From Collimonas humicola (GTDB lineage Bacteria; Pseudomonadota; Gammaproteobacteria; Burkholderiales; Burkholderiaceae_D): a stretch of DNA of 64,000 nucleotides. The notes beneath the pieces are model-generated. The model was given only the letters and a program-made list of their open reading frames with translations, did not search any database and was not told where the DNA came from. The number at the start of each line of letters is the position of its first letter. The stretch's first letter is position 1. Location: NCBI RefSeq assembly GCF_018304945.1, contig NZ_JAGQEE010000001.1:1364001-1428000 (forward strand). The letters run 5' to 3'. Made by a program: the position numbers and the translations under genes. This document shows positions 45,070 through 53,131 of this stretch, piece after piece.

Positions 45070-46275
45070 TTAACGGTCGTAGTGTGCATAGATAGTGATG
45101 GCGTTGTTGCCGCCGAACGCGAAACCGTTGTTCTGCACAACACGCAAGCTGGCCTTGCGCGAGTGGTTGGGAACGCAATCCAGATTGCAGTTCGGGTCGG
45201 TTTCGCGATGATTGATGGTTGGAGGAATGAAGCCGTCCTTGATTGCCACCGCGCAGGCGATGCTGGCCAGCGCGCTGGCGGCGCCCATGGTATGGCCGAT
45301 CATCGACTTGATCGACGAGACCGGCGGCTTGCCGTCGCCAAATACTTCATGGATGGCGCCGGCTTCGGTAATGTCGTTAGCCACCGTACCGGTTCCATGA
45401 GCGCAAATATAGTCGATGTCCTGTGCCTGAACGCCGGCGTTCTGGTGAGCCAGGCGGATGCATCGAGCGATGCTGGCGCGGTTCGGTGCGACCATATGGT
45501 CCGCATCGCAGGTCAGGCCGTAGCCAAGAACTTCAGCGTAGATCTTGGCGCCGCGCGCCAATGCGCTGTCCAGGGACTCCAGCAGCAGGACGCCTGCTCC
45601 TTCGCCGGTCAGTATGCCTTTGCGGTGGGCATCGAAGGGCTGGCAAACTTCAGGCGCGATCGTACCCAGCCGATAGAAGCCGGCGAAAGTCTTCCGGCAA
45701 ATCGAGTCGGCGCCGCCGCACAACATGAAATTGGTATCGCCGAGAACAATGCTGTCATAGGCATATCCGATCGCATAATTGCCGGCCGAGCATGCGGTAG
45801 GAATCGTCACCGCACCGCCGCGCAGATCCAGCTCGCGCGCAATGGCGAAGGAAAGACGATGCGACGGCACCTGCCGGGTCAGCTCATAATCAATCGACGC
45901 ATAACCGGAACGGACAGCCTGTTCGGTCAGTTTGTCTATGACTTGCGACTCGCCGTCGGTGGTGCCGATCGATACGCCGCAGCGGCTGCTTGATAATTCT
46001 CGCGGATCGACACCGGCGTCCGCGACCGCCATCTTGGCAGCCGCCACGGCAAACTGCGCACTGCGCCCGAGAGTGCCAGGCTCAACCCGCTGCATCCACT
46101 GTTCAGGCTCGAACCCCTGAACTTCACACCCTTTGTTGGAAGCGAAACCCGTTGTATCGAAGGACCTGATTTCGGAAACACCGGAAACGCCATCCTTGAG
46201 CGCTTGAGCAAACGCTTTGACACCCATACCCACACTACTGACGGCACCGATGCCGGTCACGACGACTCGTCGCAT
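45070..46275 (-). CDS. Beta-ketoacyl-ACP synthase (FabF/FabB-like), complete active site
   Basis: 401 aa. Cys162 in TIPTACSAGN, His293 in AHGTGT, His328 in SMIGHTMGAAS, and C-terminal FAFGGNNA. A standard elongating condensing enzyme. AGGAGA precedes the ATG. A 445-bp gap upstream is filled by an IS remnant that separates it from the acyl carrier protein gene; 12 bp downstream the CLF-like gene starts. Confidence 0.94.
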   Translation of the reverse strand: MRRVVVTGIGAVSSVGMGVKAFAQALKDGVSGVSEIRSFDTTGFASNKGCEVQGFEPEQWMQRVEPGTLGRSAQFAVAAAKMAVADAGVDPRELSSSRCGVSIGTTDGESQVIDKLTEQAVRSGYASIDYELTRQVPSHRLSFAIARELDLRGGAVTIPTACSAGNYAIGYAYDSIVLGDTNFMLCGGADSICRKTFAGFYRLGTIAPEVCQPFDAHRKGILTGEGAGVLLLESLDSALARGAKIYAEVLGYGLTCDADHMVAPNRASIARCIRLAHQNAGVQAQDIDYICAHGTGTVANDITEAGAIHEVFGDGKPPVSSIKSMIGHTMGAASALASIACAVAIKDGFIPPTINHRETDPNCNLDCVPNHSRKASLRVVQNNGFAFGGNNAITIYAHYDR

Positions 46276-46309
46276 GCTCTATTCTCCTAAAAAAATAATG
46301 GTCGAACTA

Positions 46310-46720
46310 AGGCCTGCCTACATTCAAGCAATCCCGATGTCAGCGCAGACGGCATTAAGAAACGGCAGGCAGTTGCGCGCCGGCTTTTCATAACGTGTTG
46401 CGATTCGTCGGAATTGCTTGATCCAATAAAAAAACGTTCGACCAGATTGCGGTCCTTATACAGACGCCGGTCATCACTAAACTTCGACGACTCGCAGCCA
46501 TACACCGGTTTTGCCCCAGCGCTTGAACCGGGTGCATGCCGTGCGCCGATTACCCAATTCAGCAGGCAAGTCCCGCCACGGTGAGCCGGTACGCACGATC
46601 CACGGCACAGCCTCCAAAAACAGGCTGTTATCCAGTGCGGCCGCCCCAAGGTCGCTCGGCTTGCCCGGTAAAAGCGGAGATAATTTCTCCCATTGGTCAT
46701 CGCGCAGTGGTTTCCGGGTC
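46310..46720 (-). pseudogene. Degenerate IS5-family transposase remnant inside the cluster
   Basis: Read on the minus strand from 46720, one frame gives an N-terminal transposase segment (DDQWEKLSPLLPGKPSD, EAVPWIVRTGSPWRDLPAEL, TRFKRWGKTGVW) that ends at a stop. After a deletion, the C-terminal piece follows directly (KDRNLVERFFYWIKQFRRIA, TRYEKPARN) with a T-run frameshift. The central DDE catalytic region is missing, so it cannot transpose. No clear terminal inverted repeats were found. It begins immediately after the acyl carrier protein stop codon. Limits are approximate. Confidence 0.85.
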
Positions 46721-46984
46721 TTAGTCCTGCCAGTGGGCCGCTTCCCGTACCACGTCGTAGACGCCGGCCAGATTCACCATGCGTGCCAGGGCTTCCTGAG
46801 AGATTTCGACGCCGAACGCCTTTTCGAGGGTGGCGAGGATTTCGATCGCCCGCAACGAATCGGCGTCGTGCTCTTCCTTGAACAGACTTGTTTCAGTCAT
46901 TTCACTTGGTTCGATCTCCAGGATTTCGGAGACGATATTCTTGATGATAGTGAGACGCTCTTGTTTGGTAACCATAGTATTCAT
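46721..46984 (-). CDS. Acyl carrier protein of the cluster
   Basis: 87 aa from ATG 46984. The phosphopantetheine-attachment Ser is Ser43 in EHDADSLRAIEIL, a DxDSL-type motif with Ala at the second position, flanked by the usual acidic helices (IVSEILEIEPSEMTE; LATLEKAFGVEIS). It carries the growing chain for all the condensing and reducing enzymes here. The ATG at 46984 has AAGGA at the best spacing; ATG 46990 is only three bases from that site. It is the only carrier protein seen in the cluster. Confidence 0.92.
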   Translation of the reverse strand: MNTMVTKQERLTIIKNIVSEILEIEPSEMTETSLFKEEHDADSLRAIEILATLEKAFGVEISQEALARMVNLAGVYDVVREAAHWQD

Positions 46985-47013
46985 GTGCATATTCCTTCTT
47001 TGATGGTGGTTAA

Positions 47014-47967
47014 TTAGGCTATGAAAAGTACGACATAACGGCTCTGGTAAATCACTGACAAAACTACTTGCTTGCCGTCGGTGATCATGCTGATCGCCGC
47101 GAGCAACGGTCCAACGGTTCCTGCTTCTTCAATCAGCAGCTCGCGCGGCGTGACGGCTACTCCGGCGCGTCGCGCATGCTGCAGCCAGGTGCGAGCAGTG
47201 TTCGCAGCTGGTGTTGATCTGTCTCGTATCACAATCCAATCCGGCACCTGCGTCCCGTCAGCCGCGATCGCAGCGAGGAAGCGCTCCGCATCCTTCGCCA
47301 GGCGCGCCGAGGATGGCTGATGACGCCCCCAGCAGACATCGACAAGACGGCGGCCAGCCGTCGACGGTTGGCGCTGCAAGCCGCAGGCGATCGCGCCCGG
47401 GGTAATCCGCTGGTCATCGGCAGCAGGCAGGGCTTCCTCCGCCGCGATGGCCAGCACGGCGTCGGCGCGGCCGGAGCGCACTGCCATAAAGCCGACCGCC
47501 AAGCTTTCAAAGCCCGCCAGGAAGGGCGAAGTAAGCGTAGTGGCGAACGCCCGCGCATGGCATGCAATCGAAACGTGGGCGGACGCAATATTGGCGGAGA
47601 CGTTGGGCGACGATATCGCGTTGAGCCCATCGGTCTCCCCGCTCAGCACACTGCTGTCATAGTGCTCGCGCACCGCGTAATCAGCCACGGCGGTTCCAAC
47701 GATCACGCCACGGCGCTCTTCCGCGGCCCCATGCCACTCGAGTGACGGACTGGACCGCAGACAAGACAGGGAGGCAGCGAGGCTATAGCGCGAGGCGTCA
47801 TTCAAATAGCGATGCTTGACACCGGGCAGCTGCTGCTTGGCATCGAACCAAGCCGCGCTCCACGGCGCGGCCGGCCGGTCGAAGCTGAGCATGGCCTGCC
47901 CTGCACTCCAGTTATGCGAGACGCCGGGAGCCAGCACCGCCATGGATCCGAAATAAACATCAGCCAT
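47014..47967 (-). CDS. Inactive ketosynthase homologue, partner of the next ketosynthase
   Basis: 317 aa. Ketosynthase-like alignment around SANIASAHVSIACHARAF and AGFESLAVGFMAVRSGRADA. At the nucleophile position the sequence reads TLTSPFLAG, so Pro148 replaces Cys, and no HGTGT or GHT motif is present. It resembles the stand-alone ketoacyl-synt_2-type (PF13723) proteins of aryl polyene-like clusters. It starts at ATG 47967, overlapping the upstream ketosynthase stop by 8 bp; an open frame continues to 48246 in shadow. Confidence 0.8.
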   Translation of the reverse strand: MADVYFGSMAVLAPGVSHNWSAGQAMLSFDRPAAPWSAAWFDAKQQLPGVKHRYLNDASRYSLAASLSCLRSSPSLEWHGAAEERRGVIVGTAVADYAVREHYDSSVLSGETDGLNAISSPNVSANIASAHVSIACHARAFATTLTSPFLAGFESLAVGFMAVRSGRADAVLAIAAEEALPAADDQRITPGAIACGLQRQPSTAGRRLVDVCWGRHQPSSARLAKDAERFLAAIAADGTQVPDWIVIRDRSTPAANTARTWLQHARRAGVAVTPRELLIEEAGTVGPLLAAISMITDGKQVVLSVIYQSRYVVLFIA

Positions 47968-49204
47968 GGCCAGGCGCCTCCAGCAATATTGAAATATTGC
48001 TTCCGCCAAAGGCATAGGCGTTGACCAGGACCCGCACCGCCGGCGCTTGCGCCAGGCTGATTGCGGTCTTTGGAAACGGCAGCGGCAAATCCGGATCAGG
48101 CACGCGTATGTGCAGGGTCGGCGGAGCCGTACGCAATGAGATTGCCTTGGCCGCGACGAGCGCCGCAAAATTGCCCGACGCGCCAGCGCAGTGTCCGATG
48201 TGCGCCTTGATCGGCAGCACGTGAAAATCGTCGGCAGAACAATCAAACAGCTGCTCGATCATGTCGCTTTCTATGCGGTCGTTCATGGGAGTTCCCGTCC
48301 CGTGCGGGAACATCAACTGAATCTGTTCGCTGCTGACGCGGCCGTTCTCGAGCGCACGCTTGATCGCCAAGCCGATGTCGCGCCCCTGGGGCTGCGGCGA
48401 GGTCGGATGAAACGCATCGCAACTGGCGCCGTATGCGCGTACCTGGCAATATGCACGGCGCTCCAGGCGCTTGGCCACGGCAGGCGACACCAACAGCATT
48501 GCCGCCGCACCTTCGCCGAACACCGTGCCCTGCCGGTCCGCATCAAACGGCCGGCAGCGCTCAGGGTCCAATGCCGTCATGCGATGGAAGCTGGCCTGGG
48601 TCACGCGGGAAAGCACGTCGGCGCTGACCACGCACATGGCGTCGACAGATCCGCTAGCGATCAGTTCGGCTGCCTGCGTCAAGGCATACAAGCCGGCGGA
48701 ACAAGCGTTGCTCATCGCAAACATCGGTCCCGAAAAATCACGGCCGGTCAATTCGCCCACGCGATCCAGCAAGCGATAGCTGTTGTGCTCTGCGAAGCGT
48801 GGCACGCCGCCCCCGCAGCGCAGGCTCTCCGCAATTTCGGTATCGCCGGCAGCGGTGCCAAGGACAAAACCAAGCACCAAGTCCTCATCTGCCACATCGT
48901 CCCATCCGGCATCGGCCAAGGCCTCTTCGATCGCACCCGCCACAATGCTCTCGAAGCGGCTGGCTTGGCAGCCGCGTACTTCGCATCCGACGTGATGGGC
49001 CGGCATGGCGTAGGCATGGCGCGGCGTCTGGTCTTGTTCGGGAAAGCCGGCAATGGCCTCGACAGTGGGATCTGCAGGCTGCTGGAACAGCGCATCCCAG
49101 AATTCGGCAACGCAGTCTCCAATGGGCGACACAGCGCCCAGCCCGACCACCATCGCCAGCGGTTCCGTCGAAACAAGATCATGCAACTGGGAGGCCTCAC
49201 GCAT
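47960..49204 (-). CDS. Beta-ketoacyl-ACP synthase, complete active site
   Basis: 414 aa from ATG 49204. Cys168 in SNACSAGLYAL, His301 in PHGTGT, His338 in IGHCAGASGN, and C-terminal AYAFGGSN. An elongating condensing enzyme probably paired with the inactive homologue encoded next. It overlaps the upstream dehydratase stop by 8 bp (ATGCGTGA). The open frame extends upstream to 49402, but that part is in the shadow of the dehydratase gene. Confidence 0.93.
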   Translation of the reverse strand: MREASQLHDLVSTEPLAMVVGLGAVSPIGDCVAEFWDALFQQPADPTVEAIAGFPEQDQTPRHAYAMPAHHVGCEVRGCQASRFESIVAGAIEEALADAGWDDVADEDLVLGFVLGTAAGDTEIAESLRCGGGVPRFAEHNSYRLLDRVGELTGRDFSGPMFAMSNACSAGLYALTQAAELIASGSVDAMCVVSADVLSRVTQASFHRMTALDPERCRPFDADRQGTVFGEGAAAMLLVSPAVAKRLERRAYCQVRAYGASCDAFHPTSPQPQGRDIGLAIKRALENGRVSSEQIQLMFPHGTGTPMNDRIESDMIEQLFDCSADDFHVLPIKAHIGHCAGASGNFAALVAAKAISLRTAPPTLHIRVPDPDLPLPFPKTAISLAQAPAVRVLVNAYAFGGSNISILLEAPGHG

Positions 49205-49688
49205 CGCTGAGCTCCCTGACCAGCGTCGCATGGGGTACGCGAAACACCTTGACGCTGCGATAGGAAACGATACTGCGCTCGCCAACCCTGGTCTCGCCGC
49301 TGGCCACGGCCATTGTCGCGCTGACCAGGTCCAGCTTGATTTCGTGGCGCAGGCGATCGCCAGGGTAAGCCTCGCCCTTGACCTCAACACCGATGAATTC
49401 ACCGAATACCACCGCCCACTGTTCTTGCGTCTGCGCCAGGAACCCTTGTTGCGACAGCAGCAAACCCACTCCCTGGCCGAACGACTCGAGCAGCAATGCC
49501 AAGGGATAGGCCAGCATCTCGTCGGCGACAGGCGTGCCCTGGACGTGCTGATAGCAGGGTTCGTTCAACGTAATATTCTTGAACGCCAGTCCGCGCTCGG
49601 GATCCGGCAGCGCCTCGAAGCGATCTATCAGCAGCATCGGATAACGCTGTGGCATGACATGCAGGATATGCGCCGCATCAAAGTTCAT
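49197..49688 (-). CDS. Hotdog dehydratase 2 of the cluster (FabZ-like)
   Basis: 163 aa. Begins ILHVMPQRYPMLLIDRFEAL, then ITLNEPCYQHVQGTPVADEM with His48 and LALLLESFGQ with Glu68, the FabA/FabZ catalytic pair. The usual LPHRYP motif reads MPQRYP. It dehydrates 3-hydroxyacyl-ACP to the enoyl form. The start at ATG 49688 overlaps the preceding dehydratase stop by 11 bp, and its own stop overlaps the ketosynthase start. Confidence 0.87.
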   Translation of the reverse strand: MNFDAAHILHVMPQRYPMLLIDRFEALPDPERGLAFKNITLNEPCYQHVQGTPVADEMLAYPLALLLESFGQGVGLLLSQQGFLAQTQEQWAVVFGEFIGVEVKGEAYPGDRLRHEIKLDLVSATMAVASGETRVGERSIVSYRSVKVFRVPHATLVRELSDA

Positions 49689-50097
49689 CGACTGCTCCTC
49701 CGCACACCATGGTGACTCGGCCCTGCGCCACGCGCTCTCCAAGTTTTTCGAAGAGCAATCCAACCTGGATGGAGTGATTTAGCAAAGACGATTCCCAATC
49801 TAGTTTCAGCACACAGACGTCGCCCGGCATGATCGGCTGAAAAAAACGAAAGCGTTCAACGCGCAGCAGCCTGGGGCGTACGAAACCATTCCGAAGCAGC
49901 GCAAATTCGGCGGCGCGTTGCGACATCTCCAGCAGGAATACGCCTGGGAGCAGTGACTGCTGCGGGAAATGACCTTGAAAGGCCACGTCATCCGGCTTGA
50001 ATTTCCATTCAAACTCCCAATCGCCGTCGGCATGGCAATGCCATTGCTCGAATGTGCGAATCGCGCGGGCTTGATGGAATGATTTTGTCGTCGTCAT
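49678..50097 (-). CDS. Hotdog dehydratase 1 of the cluster (FabA/FabZ-like)
   Basis: 139 aa. Catalytic His43 in AFQGHFPQQSLLPGVF and Glu57 in FLLEMSQRAA match the FabZ active-site pair GHFPxxPxxPGVxxxE. The N-terminal 30 residues contain an unusual HCHADGDWEFEW strand. It probably works on a different chain length from dehydratase 2, or the two form a heteromer, as in aryl polyene systems. It follows the FabG gene by 13 bp. Confidence 0.88.
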   Translation of the reverse strand: MTTTKSFHQARAIRTFEQWHCHADGDWEFEWKFKPDDVAFQGHFPQQSLLPGVFLLEMSQRAAEFALLRNGFVRPRLLRVERFRFFQPIMPGDVCVLKLDWESSLLNHSIQVGLLFEKLGERVAQGRVTMVCGGAVDEL

Positions 50098-50110
50098 GCG
50101 TCAGTTCCGA

Positions 50111-50866
50111 TCAGATGGTGATCCCGCCATCCACCTGGAATACCTGGCCCGTGACATAGGCAGCGTGCTCTGACGCCAGGAACCGGACCATGGATGCAAC
50201 TTCCTCGGATCGACCGAATCGTTTCAATGGAATACGGAGCAGCATGGCGGCAGCGGCTTTTTCGGACAACGCCGCGGTCATATCGGTTTCGATGAAACCG
50301 GGAGCAACCACATTGACCCGGATGCCGTAACCGGCAACTTCCTTCGCCAGTGCTTTTGAAAAACCGATGATTCCAGCTTTGGCCGCGGAGTAATTGGTCT
50401 GCGTGGCATTGCCGTATACACCCGATACCGATGAAATATTGACGATCGTACCGGCGCGGTTCTTGATGAAATGGAATATCGCCGCCCTGCTCAAATTGAA
50501 CACGCCGTTCAAATTGATATTGATGACCTCTGACCAGTCGTTCGGAGACATGCTCACCAAGCCGACATCTCGATTGATGCCCGCGCTGTTGACCAGCACG
50601 TCGATCTTGCCGAAACGAGCGGTCGTCAACTTGAGCCAATCGTTGCAAGCACTTCCATCGGAAACGTCACATTGCGTGGCCGATACCTGCACGCCGAATT
50701 GCTCGCATTGACGTTGCGTCTCCAGCGCCGCGTCTCCGGCAGTGCGGTAGCAATATGCGATGTTGTAGCCGGCTTGCGCCAGCGCGATGCAAATTGCCTT
50801 TCCTATTCCACGCGATCCGCCGCTCACCAGAGCAACAGGATTAGATTTGATATCACCGTCTGTCAT
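50111..50866 (-). CDS. fabG: 3-oxoacyl-ACP reductase of the cluster (FabG-like)
   Basis: 251 aa from ATG 50866, with GGAGA seven bases upstream. TGxxxGIG-like cofactor motif SGGSRGIGKA, NSAGIN, Ser145/146, Tyr159 and Lys163 (NISSVSG, NYSAAKAG), and NVVAPGFIETDM with VDGGITI at the end are FabG hallmarks. It reduces 3-ketoacyl-ACP with NADPH. First gene of the long minus-strand cluster, so its upstream region should hold the operon promoter. Confidence 0.94.
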   Translation of the reverse strand: MTDGDIKSNPVALVSGGSRGIGKAICIALAQAGYNIAYCYRTAGDAALETQRQCEQFGVQVSATQCDVSDGSACNDWLKLTTARFGKIDVLVNSAGINRDVGLVSMSPNDWSEVININLNGVFNLSRAAIFHFIKNRAGTIVNISSVSGVYGNATQTNYSAAKAGIIGFSKALAKEVAGYGIRVNVVAPGFIETDMTAALSEKAAAAMLLRIPLKRFGRSEEVASMVRFLASEHAAYVTGQVFQVDGGITI

Positions 50867-51107
50867 TAACATTCTCCATATGTCACAGCATCCCAAATAG
50901 ATGCCTTGCCCAGCGACCTTGTCACTGAAGGGGACAACTCAATTCTTATCTGGCCGAAAGGGCACAGTCGCAACCTCTTTCGATGCTGTTGCGAGCATCA
51001 ATTTGTGGCGTCGTCAATGGAAGGCGGCTGCGCTGAACAATTCAACAGGCATTGAGAAAGAAATCCATCCATCGCGACGCAAGCAGGATTCAATTGGACT
51101 CAACTCA

Positions 51108-51133
51108 CCCAGGTTCAGCGAGCTGTACCTGGG
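51108..51133. promoter_or_regulatory. Inverted repeat upstream of the biosynthetic operon
   Basis: CCCAGGT at 51108-51114 and ACCTGGG at 51127-51133 form 7-bp arms around 12 bp, about 240 bp upstream of the fabG-like start. The size is near that of a LuxR-type operator (about 20 bp), though the arms do not match the best-known lux-box sequence. A transcription hairpin is the alternative. Confidence 0.35.
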
Positions 51134-51255
51134 CGTATTTCTGCATATGCCCGTCCAATGAAACTCCCTAACAGCGACTTCCTTAAATCGGGAACAGGGC
51201 GATCTTCAACGATTAGCGTCGGCAGCGATAGCTACCAAATTTTGGAGGGCGCACA

Positions 51256-51432
51256 ATGCGTCTCAAGATGTCAGGCGTGAAGCGATTGCAATCGATGGGA
51301 AAGAAAATGAATGCACGGGAAGGAGGCGCTAACGAATCAGTTTTTTTGCTATCCACGGAGCGGAGATCTGACGCTAACAAAGGCATGGCAAGGCAGTGCC
51401 AGAAGCAAATCCGGGATCACGCCAGCACATAA
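51256..51432 (+). CDS. Possible small basic protein (58 aa)
   Basis: ATG 51256 with TGGAGGG six bases upstream, a very strong ribosome binding site, encodes 58 aa rich in Lys/Arg (VKRLQSMGKKMN). No signal peptide, membrane segment or family is recognised. It lies in the spacer near an IS remnant, so it could be debris with a chance ribosome binding site. Confidence 0.28.
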   Translation: MRLKMSGVKRLQSMGKKMNAREGGANESVFLLSTERRSDANKGMARQCQKQIRDHAST

Positions 51433-51450
51433 GCGCCAAGGAGAAATCCC

Positions 51451-51513
51451 ATGCACAGGCGTCCTCAGAATGTCATCATGCACGTGGTCGGCCTGCGCAA
51501 TCTTGCAGCCTGA
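51451..51513 (+). CDS. Possible 20-aa peptide gene
   Basis: AAGGAG lies seven bases before ATG 51451, which opens a 20-codon frame (MHRRPQNVIM, then HVVGLRNLAA) ending at TGA. It starts 18 bp after the stop of the 58-codon frame. Recorded because two well-spaced ribosome binding sites in a row are unexpected in a spacer; function unknown. Confidence 0.2.
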   Translation: MHRRPQNVIMHVVGLRNLAA

Positions 51514-51699
51514 CTTGGGAGCATGTCTCGTGCCTGCAACGCGATGGAATTTTTTTGCGACACATGTTAGCGCTATCAAGCGCTAATAGAGGCAGACGGT
51601 ATTGAAATGTGAATTGAAAAGAGAAGAATCCAGGCCTCAACGACTCCACTTATTAATCCGGATTGGTACACTTTTAACGCGCAGTTTGGTAATTTTCGG

Positions 51700-52075
51700 T
51701 TCGGTATTGACATTGAAGACGCTCTGCGCGAGCATGGCAAGCCCGAGGTATTCAACAGCGACAGAGTTCGCAGTTCACGAGCACCGCCTTTAAGGACGTG
51801 CTCAAGCGCGAAGGCGTGATCATTGGCATGGACAGGCGCGGGCGCGTCTTGGACAACATCTTCGTCGAGCGCTTGTGGCGCAACGTGAAGCACGAGGATG
51901 TGCACTTGAAAGACTACGCCAGCATGGATGAGCCGATGGCGGGATTGACGCAATACTTCGGGTTCTAAACGCAAAGCGACCGCACCCATCCCTTGTTTAC
52001 CGGACGCCGGCCAACGGCTATCTCAGCGGGATTGGTGGTGGGCGGTGGGCGCTGATCGTCGAAAGATATAGCAGC
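51700..52075 (+). pseudogene. IS3-family transposase (integrase core) C-terminal remnant
   Basis: Translation with one frameshift near 51765 gives EDALREHGKPEVFNSD, then SQFTSTAFKDVLKREGVIIG, MDRRGRVLDNIFVERLWRNV, KHEDVHLKDYASMDEPM and TQYFGF before a stop. This is the rve integrase core of IS3-type OrfB, with the catalytic Glu region in NIFVERLW. The N-terminal half, OrfA and clear ends are absent. Further similarity to the family C-terminus (FTGRRPTA) continues out of frame after the stop. Confidence 0.85.
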
Positions 52076-52204
52076 GCGAAAAAATAGCATCACGGGGCAG
52101 CGCCGACCAGCTGCAGCATTGGAAACGGACACAACTCAAACTCGCCGAAAAATTGTCTTGATAGATGGGTCCCCTTTAGTTATGAGCACAGGCTGGTTCA
52201 ATCA

Positions 52205-52915
52205 ATGAAAAATTGGCAAGAAGATATTCTAAACTTAATCAATGGCGGCCATGACGCGAACGAGTGCTTCGCTGAATTGGCGGAAAGCGCACGTGCACTT
52301 GGTTTCGAATACTGCGCATATGGTTTGAGGGTGAGCTATCCACTGTTTAATCGACAGGCCACCTTGCTCAACAATTACCCAGAGACTTGGCAGAACATGT
52401 ATAGGGAACGGGATTACGTTCTGCAAGACCCTACGGTCAGGCATGGACAGAGTTCGACCCAAGCCATGGTCTGGTCGGATGAGATGTTCGCAAATTCACC
52501 AGAGTTGTGGAGTGAAGCGCAATCATTCGGCCTTCGCTTCGGTTGGGCGAAATCCTGCATCGAAAGGAACGGGATCTTTGGAATACTGACTTTAGCTCGC
52601 TCTGCAGAATTGCTCACCGAGGCCGAATTGCAGCACAAGAGTTCGCAAATGAATTGGCTGGCGCAAGCGGCCCACTTGAACATGTCGCGGCATATCATGC
52701 CGACATTGACCAACGGCCCAAACAGCCCGATCACTCCGCGTGAAGCGGAGGCCCTGAAATGGATCGGGGACGGCAAGACTTCGGCAGAAATCGGCTTGAT
52801 CTTGTCCATATCGGAACACACCGTCAATTTCCATATCAAAAATGCAATTACGAAACTCAATGTGACCAACAGGACCGCGGCGGTAGTGATGGCTGTGGTA
52901 ATGGGACTCTTATAG
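52205..52915 (+). CDS. LuxR-family regulator with autoinducer-binding domain
   Basis: 236 aa. N-terminal acyl-homoserine-lactone-binding domain (about residues 20-160) with invariant-type positions: Trp and Tyr in PETWQNMYRERDYV, Asp-Pro in LQDPTVRHG, and Trp in MVWSDE. The C-terminal LuxR helix-turn-helix is at about 172-232 (LTPREAEALKWIGDGKTSAE without the first residue; HTVNFHIKNAITKLNV). No luxI homologue is in the window, so it is a solo here. Its placement upstream of the 22-kb cluster, divergent from it, makes it the leading candidate regulator. Base composition looks lower in GC than its neighbours. Confidence 0.92.
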   Translation: MKNWQEDILNLINGGHDANECFAELAESARALGFEYCAYGLRVSYPLFNRQATLLNNYPETWQNMYRERDYVLQDPTVRHGQSSTQAMVWSDEMFANSPELWSEAQSFGLRFGWAKSCIERNGIFGILTLARSAELLTEAELQHKSSQMNWLAQAAHLNMSRHIMPTLTNGPNSPITPREAEALKWIGDGKTSAEIGLILSISEHTVNFHIKNAITKLNVTNRTAAVVMAVVMGLL

Positions 52916-53131
52916 AGTGGCGCGATAGGAACTAATGCGGCGGCAAGCAGATGCACGATCCGCAGGCATCATTTCAATTGAAGTTGAAGCGCCGCCGCAA
53001 TGAAGCATGTTCACGTGTCTGCCGCAGGGCTGCACGAATTGGCAGGAGTGCTTGAAGCCGTCAGTCAGGGCACATAATGAATCCGGCTTGGGTGATTATT
53101 CGGCACACACCAGGCACCTACCGCGCAAAGC

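Larger units (their letters stand above)
50867..52204. other. 1.3-kb spacer between the cluster and the LuxR gene
   Basis: No conventional gene. It contains an inverted repeat (51108-51133), two short frames with good ribosome binding sites (51256-51432 and 51451-51513), and an IS3-type transposase remnant (51700-52075). The cluster promoter is expected near 50870-51150 on the minus strand. An 86-codon plus-strand frame at 50901-51161 has no ribosome binding site and is not supported. Confidence 0.6.

Noticed and set aside
48191-49210. 339-codon plus-strand frame
   Set aside because: Antisense to the ketosynthase at 47960-49204; no domain and no ribosome binding site.
28737-50866. Aryl polyene or flexirubin identity for the cluster
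   Set aside because: Shared synthase and export genes, but no ammonia-lyase, AMP ligase or glycosyltransferase, and extra DsrE and isomerase genes.
28737-50866. Polyyne cluster, as known from Collimonas
   Set aside because: No fatty-acid desaturases, rubredoxin or fatty acyl-AMP ligase are present.
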